Source: a virus
Strand: one strand, 5' to 3'
IMG/VR virus record: IMGVR_UViG_3300044941_000237
Location: 1 to 25,843 of that record
DNA: 25,843 bases
This document shows, in pieces, positions 19,699-25,843 of this stretch. The translations under genes and the position numbers were made by a program. Position 1 is the first letter of the stretch, and each line of letters opens with the position of its first letter. The notes under the pieces are model-generated. The model was not told where the DNA came from and did not search any database. It saw only the letters and a list, made by a program, of their open reading frames with translations.

Positions 19699-22600
19699 TG
19701 GCTACGCTCTTCCTTGTGGCAGGTGCGAAGTACGTCGCAACCAGCTTTGCGCTGAACTCTTTTGCGTCGGCCGCGCTTATCACCGGAGCATCGCTGATAG
19801 GTTCCTACATTGACAGTAAGCTCTTCGGCCAGACAGTCAGTCAAGAAGGCCCACGTCTAGATGAAGTCCGGTTTACAGGATCTTCTCATACTGCCCCCAT
19901 AGCACGTGTGGGAGGGCGCTTCCGTATTGCAGGAAATATTATCTGGTCGACTCGCTACCGGGAAGAGGTTGTGACTGAGACAGGGTCTTCCGGGGGAAAG
20001 GGCCTGAGCAGAACGAGAACTAAATCTACCACCTACAATTATTATGTCTCTTTTGCAGTTGGGCTGTGTGAAGGGCCTATCTACGACATCGGGCGCATTT
20101 GGGCCGACAACAGACTGCTGGACGGAGAGGATTATACGATTCGCAAATATTATGGCACAAACACGCAAATGCCCGATCCCAAGATCGTCGCCGTTGAAGG
20201 TGCGGCATTTACCCCTGCTTATCGCGGGCTGGCCTATATCGTTTTTGAAGAGCTTCACCTGGAGGAGTTCGGCAACCGCATTCCGCAGATTAATGTGGAA
20301 GTCATTGCGTCTAATGCCGATAGCATGGAGAAGTACGAAGATCGTCTTGCTGCTGTCGACATGATTCCGGCGGCAGGAGAATTTTGTTACGGGACAACTC
20401 CTGTCTATACGGGGAAGGGAGATGCTAAAGTCTATGAAAATCGCCACTCCTACGGCACGGAATCTGACTTGCAGCAGTCGGTCGGAAAGCTACTCCGCAC
20501 CGCTCCCAACTGCTCGCGAGTAGCTCTTGTCGTAGCTTGGCACGGAACCGATTTGCGCTGTAATCACTGCCAACTGCAGCCTCGAGTAGAGGCAGACGCA
20601 ACTACAGACAAGAAGGTTACTAGGCCCTATGCTTGGAAGGTATCGGGAATCGGTCGAGCCGGGGCGACAAAAGTCTCAGTTGATGCCGATGGGGCTATTT
20701 ACTTGGGTGGAGCCCCCGCCGACCGAGCCGTCTACGAGGCTATAGTCTACTTGAAAAGCAAGGGGCTTGACGTAGTCTTTTACCCGTTCATCTTGATGGA
20801 TATCCCGCCAGGCAATACTCTTACAGATCCGTATTCCAACACCTCGGGGCAGCCCGCTTTTCCGTGGCGCGGCCGTATCACGCTGAGTCTTGCGCCTGGT
20901 GTAGCAGGATCTCCCAACCGTACTTCTACTGCCCGGACGCAGGTGGAAACCTTCTTTGGAACTTGTCTGCCGTCACATTTCGCGGCGTACGGGGGTAACG
21001 CAAACGATACGGCCAACGAGAACGATTCGAACACCTTCAAAGAAGGCACTATCAGCAACACTCCTATTCCGTCGCCGCCTCCAGGAACAGAGCACAACAC
21101 TATCAAGTATACTGGGCCGAATGAGTGGTCGTATAGACGCATGATCCTCCACTATGCCAAATTGTGTGCCAGCGTCCCTGGAGGGGTCTACGGCTTTATT
21201 ATCGGCTCTGAAATGGTCGGTCTGAACAAGATTCAGGACAATGCTGGGGCATTTCCGGCAGTTGACAAGTTCGTAGAACTAGCTGCCGACGTGCGTTCTA
21301 TACTCGGCCCCAACGTAAAGATTACGTATGCGGCCGACTGGAGCGAGTGGTCGAATTATCGGCCAAGCAATGGGTCCGGAGACGTTTACTGGCCGCTGGA
21401 CAAGCTTTGGGCATCTGCCAACATCGATGCGATCGGCATCGACAACTACATGCCTCTATCAGATTGGCGATCTACTGCAGATCATCTGGATGCTGATGAC
21501 TACGATAGCATCTACGACTTGGACTATCTGAAGGGCAATATTGCGGGCGGTGAGGGCTATGATTGGTACTACGCCAGCACAAGCAATCGCGACAACCAGA
21601 TCCGCACGCCCATTACCGATACGGCCTACAACAAGCACTGGGTCTTCCGCTACAAAGACATTGTGAGCTGGTGGCAGAATACCCATATCACGCGCATTCT
21701 GGGTGTAGAAGGCCACCCCATTCTTCAGGGGCGGGTTGCATCTAATTACACCACGGCCTCCGACACCACCGTGACGGCGGATTACGGTGTAGATGCCTTC
21801 GATAACCGCACTGTTCGGGTACAGCACAACAACAATACTACGGCATATTATCGCCGCAGCAACCTATCTGTTACGAACGGGGCTACGTACAGGCTGATCG
21901 TCCGGATGCGTACCGTCGGCGGCGGCGCACAGACTACTTACCTCAACATCCAAGACAGCCAGCACAACCGGCAGCTTATCAACGTCACTGGGTCCTGGCA
22001 AACGTTTGTGCTTCAGCGGACGGTCAACAGCTCGACAGTCCACGTGTATCCGTCGGATCCTCGGGGCGGATCAGGCTCTCCCAACTGCGATCTTGAAATT
22101 GCTGTCGCAGCTTTTGTGCGGGTTGGGGGGACTACTGAGTGGGTTGCGCAGAGCAAGCCGATCTGGTTTACTGAACTTGGATGTCCGGCTGTGCAGTTCG
22201 GGTCGAACCAGCCGAATGTGTTCTATGATCCCAAGTCGTCGGAGAGCTTCTTCCCATACTATTCTAATGGATCCCGCGACGACTACATCCAACGTCAATT
22301 CAATAAGGCACACCTGGAGTATTGGTCAGATAACCAGGGAACAGCCCTGAACCCTACGGGCATGGTTGATCCCAGTCACATCTTCATCTGGACCTGGGAT
22401 GCACGCCCCTTCCCGGAATTTCCTTCCCGCTCGGATGTGTGGGACGACTCTGAAAATTGGCGTTTGGGCCATTGGATAAATGGACGTCTGGCCGTTCCGG
22501 AAATAGGCGACTACATTGTCTCACTATTCGATCAGGCTGGACTGGATTCCCAGTACATAGACGTATCGGAGGTACATGGTCTGATTAGCGGCTTTGCTGT

Positions 22601-24170
22601 TACCCAGACTAACACTGTCCGCGACATGCTGGATCCTATCATGTTTACTAATCTGCTTCAGGCTTATGAGTCCGAAGGTAAATTGAAGTTCCGGCATAAA
22701 GGTAACAAGTCTGTTGGGACTGTAAACTTCGAGAACTTGGTCGCAGATGAAGAAGGTGCTGACAGTCTTGGAGGGCCCGTGACCGTCACCCGCTCGGACG
22801 ATCTTGAGCTACCTCAAGAAGTCCGGATCTCTTTCGTTGATGACAACACCACCTACGAAAGCAGTGTTGCTTACTACAGAAACCCTGTTGGATACAGCAA
22901 CACGGTGTCTGAGTCGAACGTCAACGTTCTTATGGATTTTGCCTACGCTGAAGATTTGTGTGCGCGCCTTCTACAAGAGGTGTACATCGCGCGTGAAAAG
23001 CTGACTTTCAAGATGCCTCCGTCAATGCTGCGGTTTGATCCTACGGACGTCATCGATCTTGATGTTTACGGCCGGACGTATACAGTCACACTTGAATCGA
23101 TCAATGAAGAATATCAACGGGAGGTGACCGCCTCTAAATACGATGCGGACGTGTTTATACCTGTCGCAGCCGAGGCGCCTAAATCTAAAGTACCCGCAGC
23201 GATTGTCGGCCAGGATACCGTGCTGGAGATTCTGAACTTGCCCATACTGCATTCAAGTGCTTCTCCCTCCGGAGTGTACTTTGCGGCAGCCGGCAAGCCT
23301 TGGAATCAGGGCGTAGCTGTTATGCGGAGCCCCAATAACGTTGTTTACCAGCCCGATGTCACAGTTGAAGCTCCTAGTATCATAGGCGTCACCGACTTTG
23401 CTCTTCCTGCCGGGCCCGCCGGCCGCTGGGACAAAGGTACCGAATTGTTCGTAACTGTAAACAGCGCCGGGACCCTCGATACTGTGTCCAACAGTGCCGT
23501 TTTCCAGGGGTTCAACGCAGCGGCGCTGTATAATGCGGCAGCTGGGCAGTGGGAGGTGATCCAATGGAAGACCGCTCAGGCAGTGGCTACTAATAGGTAC
23601 AAGCTGACAAATCTCATCCGGGGACAACTGGGGACTGAAAAAGCGATTGGCAATCCACTTCCGGCAGGAAGCCGCTTCGTCGTGCTCGATCCTACGCGGA
23701 TTGTCCAGTCTACAGGAGGAGCTAATCTTATCGGGCTGACTCTGCACTGGAAGTTCGGCCCTGCACATCTTGCGAGCGATTCCGACAGTTGGAAGACAGC
23801 CACTGCCAAAGTGAAGGGTTTTGGTTATCGGCCTTACAGCCCGTGCAGCCTGAAAGCCACCAAGCAGTTCGGCAATAACGACATCCTGCTAGATTGGAAG
23901 CGGCGCACTCGTTTCAACGGAGACGTGTGGGATGGCTCGGATGTGCCTCTGAATGAAGACTTCGAGAAGTATGAAGTCGATGTCTACAACGGCAACAACG
24001 TCGTACGTACGATTACCGTCACTGGTGAAAGTGCTACCGTATATACTTCGGCGATGCAGATAGCCGACTTCGGAGCAGTGCAAAGCAGTATCAAGTTCGA
24101 GGTTTTCCAGATCTCTGCAATCTTCGGCCGGGGTGTGGGGCGTATGGCAATAATTACGTTCCCCGCATGA
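19698..24170 (+). CDS. GTA TIM-barrel tail-tip protein (gp15-like) with inserted domain
   Basis: A 1490-residue baseplate/host specificity protein. A hydrophobic N-terminus (SFASAALITGASLIGSYID) is followed by RLDEVRFTGSSHTAPIARVGG type strands. The GTA TIM-barrel domain spans ~470-860, with YAADWSEW (E550), IDAIGIDNYMPLSDWR and WFTELGCPAVQFG (E826), the likely glycosidase acids. Between ITRILGVEG and WVAQSKPIWFTELG, where related proteins have a short link, about 140 residues (669-812) are inserted with a beta-sandwich, carbohydrate-binding-like look. The C-terminal half (SEVHGLISGFAVTQ onward) is the phage tail protein region ending in fibronectin-like strands. In GTA this protein forms the tail spike core and contacts the cell. 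Confidence 0.92.
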   Translation: MATLFLVAGAKYVATSFALNSFASAALITGASLIGSYIDSKLFGQTVSQEGPRLDEVRFTGSSHTAPIARVGGRFRIAGNIIWSTRYREEVVTETGSSGGKGLSRTRTKSTTYNYYVSFAVGLCEGPIYDIGRIWADNRLLDGEDYTIRKYYGTNTQMPDPKIVAVEGAAFTPAYRGLAYIVFEELHLEEFGNRIPQINVEVIASNADSMEKYEDRLAAVDMIPAAGEFCYGTTPVYTGKGDAKVYENRHSYGTESDLQQSVGKLLRTAPNCSRVALVVAWHGTDLRCNHCQLQPRVEADATTDKKVTRPYAWKVSGIGRAGATKVSVDADGAIYLGGAPADRAVYEAIVYLKSKGLDVVFYPFILMDIPPGNTLTDPYSNTSGQPAFPWRGRITLSLAPGVAGSPNRTSTARTQVETFFGTCLPSHFAAYGGNANDTANENDSNTFKEGTISNTPIPSPPPGTEHNTIKYTGPNEWSYRRMILHYAKLCASVPGGVYGFIIGSEMVGLNKIQDNAGAFPAVDKFVELAADVRSILGPNVKITYAADWSEWSNYRPSNGSGDVYWPLDKLWASANIDAIGIDNYMPLSDWRSTADHLDADDYDSIYDLDYLKGNIAGGEGYDWYYASTSNRDNQIRTPITDTAYNKHWVFRYKDIVSWWQNTHITRILGVEGHPILQGRVASNYTTASDTTVTADYGVDAFDNRTVRVQHNNNTTAYYRRSNLSVTNGATYRLIVRMRTVGGGAQTTYLNIQDSQHNRQLINVTGSWQTFVLQRTVNSSTVHVYPSDPRGGSGSPNCDLEIAVAAFVRVGGTTEWVAQSKPIWFTELGCPAVQFGSNQPNVFYDPKSSESFFPYYSNGSRDDYIQRQFNKAHLEYWSDNQGTALNPTGMVDPSHIFIWTWDARPFPEFPSRSDVWDDSENWRLGHWINGRLAVPEIGDYIVSLFDQAGLDSQYIDVSEVHGLISGFAVTQTNTVRDMLDPIMFTNLLQAYESEGKLKFRHKGNKSVGTVNFENLVADEEGADSLGGPVTVTRSDDLELPQEVRISFVDDNTTYESSVAYYRNPVGYSNTVSESNVNVLMDFAYAEDLCARLLQEVYIAREKLTFKMPPSMLRFDPTDVIDLDVYGRTYTVTLESINEEYQREVTASKYDADVFIPVAAEAPKSKVPAAIVGQDTVLEILNLPILHSSASPSGVYFAAAGKPWNQGVAVMRSPNNVVYQPDVTVEAPSIIGVTDFALPAGPAGRWDKGTELFVTVNSAGTLDTVSNSAVFQGFNAAALYNAAAGQWEVIQWKTAQAVATNRYKLTNLIRGQLGTEKAIGNPLPAGSRFVVLDPTRIVQSTGGANLIGLTLHWKFGPAHLASDSDSWKTATAKVKGFGYRPYSPCSLKATKQFGNNDILLDWKRRTRFNGDVWDGSDVPLNEDFEKYEVDVYNGNNVVRTITVTGESATVYTSAMQIADFGAVQSSIKFEVFQISAIFGRGVGRMAIITFPA
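21700..22134 (+). other. Inserted beta-rich domain in TIM-barrel protein
   Basis: Codes for ~140 residues breaking the barrel sequence. Features: VRVQHNNNTTAYYRRS, YRLIVRMRTVGGG, GSWQTFVLQRTV, CDLEIAVAAFVRVGG. The order of strands with W..F.L and a final cluster of hydrophobic strands resembles carbohydrate-binding jelly rolls attached to glycosidases. Assignment is inferred from pattern only. Confidence 0.55.
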
Positions 24171-24194
24171 ACAACCTAAGCAGGACGACATGTC

Positions 24195-25843
24195 ATGGCT
24201 ACAAACTCGTTCGATATCACGGTCGCACTGAATCCCCTAGGCGGATTGGGCGTACGCTTCATCGGTGACGACTCCAATAGTGGCAATCCCGAGCTTACTG
24301 TTGCCGGCTATAAAGTCTGGCATGCTGGAAACGACGGAGCTGCTTCTGGCTTGGAGGCTGACCTTCTAGACGGCTATCATGCGTCGGCGTTTGCTCTCCT
24401 TTCAGGAGCATCTTTTACAGGCACCATCACCAATACAGGAGCCTACCGCAGCTCGGACGGAAGTGCTGCTGTTCCCAGCATTTCGTTTTCGGCAGATACT
24501 GATACAGGCCTTTTCCGCATCGGCGCCGATACGCTAGGGTTTTCCGCGGGCGGCGCCGAGCGGGCTCGCATCACCACCAGCGGAATGCAGGTGACGGGAA
24601 CGATCACCGGCACAGCCGTGATCCAGAACGCTACCGACACCACCTCCGGCCGGCTACTCCGCCTGGTCGGCAATACCGGAGCTTTCGGACTAGGTGGTAT
24701 CTACGCTCCTCTACTGCCTGATCTAGACTCGACGTCTATTCCGGCAGGGTTTCACCAATTCAACACCACCGGCGGCACTTCAGGCACGCCGCCGCCGGGG
24801 TTTCAGGTCGGCGGGATACTAGTTCTGTCAGGAACTGGATCGGGTACGCAGACTCCGTTAGTGATTGCCGTACAGCGGTCGTCCGGCAGCGGGCGGGTGG
24901 CGTGGCGCACCAGCCAAGGCGGCACCTGGGGGCCGTGGCAGACCGCTTATAGCACAGCCAACGTAGTGGGTACCGTCTCGCAGTCGGGCGGTGTACCGAC
25001 CGGCGCGGCCTTCGAGCGCAATGCCAATGGCAATGGCCGCTGGTGGAAAACCGCTGACGGGATGATGCAGGTCGCCCGCGACGATTACCTCGTGGCGCCC
25101 GTCTCCACCGCGCTCGGTGGCATCTACCGTTCGGCCACGGTCACCTGGACCTTCCCGCAGGCCTTCGCGGCGCCGCCCATCGTGACCGGGCAGGTGGCCG
25201 ACCCGGACTGCTGGATCAGCGTCGTCGCCACCACCACGACCCAGGTGACCTTCCGCGTCCTGTCCGCGACCTCCCGGTCGTCGGTCAGGGTCAACATCTC
25301 GGCCATCGGGCGCTGGTTCTCGGTCGGTGCGGCAACGCCGCATGCACTATTCCAAGTCTCCGAGCGAGGCTTTTGGTTCGAGTTCTCGGACTTCTCGAAG
25401 CTCTGGCAGGACAGCGCGCGCACGATTCCGGTGACCGCCATCGGCGACCCGGTCGGGTCGGTCGCGGACATCTCGGGAAATGGGCACTACGCCGTGCAGG
25501 CGACCTCCGGCCGGCGGCCGACGCTGCAGGTGGACGATCAGGGCCGCGCCTATCTGCAGTTCGACGGCGTGGACGACGGATTGTCGGTGACGACGCTGAA
25601 CCTCAACGCCGACAGCGCCTTCACCCTGTTCGCAGCTGTGCGGAAGGACACGGATGCCAACATCGCCCGGATCGTCGAGTATTCGCCGGGGGTGGCGACC
25701 AACCCGGGCTTTCTGCTGCAGCAACCGACGGCGGGGACGAACTTTATTCAGGGTATGCACCGCGGCGCCACTACGTCGCAGACCAGCACGCGGTCCGGGA
25801 TTGACGCGCCCGCGACCTTTGTCGCGACCGTCATCTCCGACCT
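24195..25843 (+). CDS. Tail fibre protein (cut by window end)
   Basis: An open frame of at least 549 codons with no stop before the right edge. ATG 24195 is chosen, with AGGA eight bases upstream. Domains in order: fibre motif KVWHAGNDG and ADLLDGYHASAF (40-66); a repeat common in fibres, ADTDTGLFRIGAD and GGAERARITTSG (~80-115); a pyocin-knob-like domain ending in WGPWQTAY (~185-250); a gp53/H-type-lectin-like domain (VTWTFPQAFAAPPIV, ~314-375); and a LamG/concanavalin-like domain (FWFEFSDFSKLWQDS, YLQFDGVDDGLSV, from ~394). These are receptor-binding modules. From about 24840 the base composition becomes markedly richer in G and C than the upstream genes, with third positions mostly G/C, a sign of recombination. 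Confidence 0.85.
   Translation, partial: MATNSFDITVALNPLGGLGVRFIGDDSNSGNPELTVAGYKVWHAGNDGAASGLEADLLDGYHASAFALLSGASFTGTITNTGAYRSSDGSAAVPSISFSADTDTGLFRIGADTLGFSAGGAERARITTSGMQVTGTITGTAVIQNATDTTSGRLLRLVGNTGAFGLGGIYAPLLPDLDSTSIPAGFHQFNTTGGTSGTPPPGFQVGGILVLSGTGSGTQTPLVIAVQRSSGSGRVAWRTSQGGTWGPWQTAYSTANVVGTVSQSGGVPTGAAFERNANGNGRWWKTADGMMQVARDDYLVAPVSTALGGIYRSATVTWTFPQAFAAPPIVTGQVADPDCWISVVATTTTQVTFRVLSATSRSSVRVNISAIGRWFSVGAATPHALFQVSERGFWFEFSDFSKLWQDSARTIPVTAIGDPVGSVADISGNGHYAVQATSGRRPTLQVDDQGRAYLQFDGVDDGLSVTTLNLNADSAFTLFAAVRKDTDANIARIVEYSPGVATNPGFLLQQPTAGTNFIQGMHRGATTSQTSTRSGIDAPATFVATVISD

Noticed and set aside
24195-25843. Diversity-generating retroelement target in the tail fibre
   Set aside because: No reverse transcriptase or template repeat in the window, and the C-terminal end is missing, so it cannot be judged.

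Overview
The window is a stretch of a tailed double-stranded DNA phage or prophage: a near-complete head-and-tail morphogenesis region of siphovirus type, read rightward, preceded by a short leftward regulatory segment. No integrase, bacterial housekeeping gene, tRNA, rRNA, CRISPR array or insertion sequence was seen. The distal tail genes (DUF2460, DUF2163, NlpC/P60 peptidase, GTA TIM-barrel protein) follow the order of the tail-tip genes of Rhodobacter capsulatus gene transfer agent. Together with the fibre this suggests an alphaproteobacterial host, but that is inference.

Positions 1-1184 are the control region. Two short leftward genes (230-415 and 701-883, the second a helix-turn-helix protein) each end at a strong hairpin. 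Two copies of a ~160 bp intergenic module (2-161 and 481-640) precede the first gene and a gene beyond the left edge. The 300 bp between the HTH gene and the packaging genes holds divergent promoters and several inverted repeats, one a 42 bp imperfect palindrome.

Positions 1185-5356 carry packaging: putative small terminase, large terminase, a gap of phased 10 bp repeats, a DUF1073 portal, and a 53-codon ORF coupled to the portal stop. Positions 5378-8225 carry the head: a DUF2213 protease/scaffold gene with its own promoter and internal start sites, a decoration-type protein and an encapsulin-like HK97-fold capsid protein. Positions 8304-10096 encode a small unknown protein and connector, stopper, neck and tail-terminator proteins, mostly overlapping by 4-8 bases.

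Positions 10109-24170 carry the tail: tube protein, tail assembly chaperone with a GGGAAAC -1 frameshift site, a 1982-residue tape measure with an embedded M15-type peptidase and a 735 bp in-frame duplication, distal tail protein, Cys-containing hub, NlpC/P60 peptidase, and a 1490-residue TIM-barrel tail-tip protein with an extra ~140-residue insertion. From 24195 to the right edge is a tail fibre gene cut by the window end. Its distal half is visibly richer in GC than the rest, as expected of a recombined receptor-binding region.
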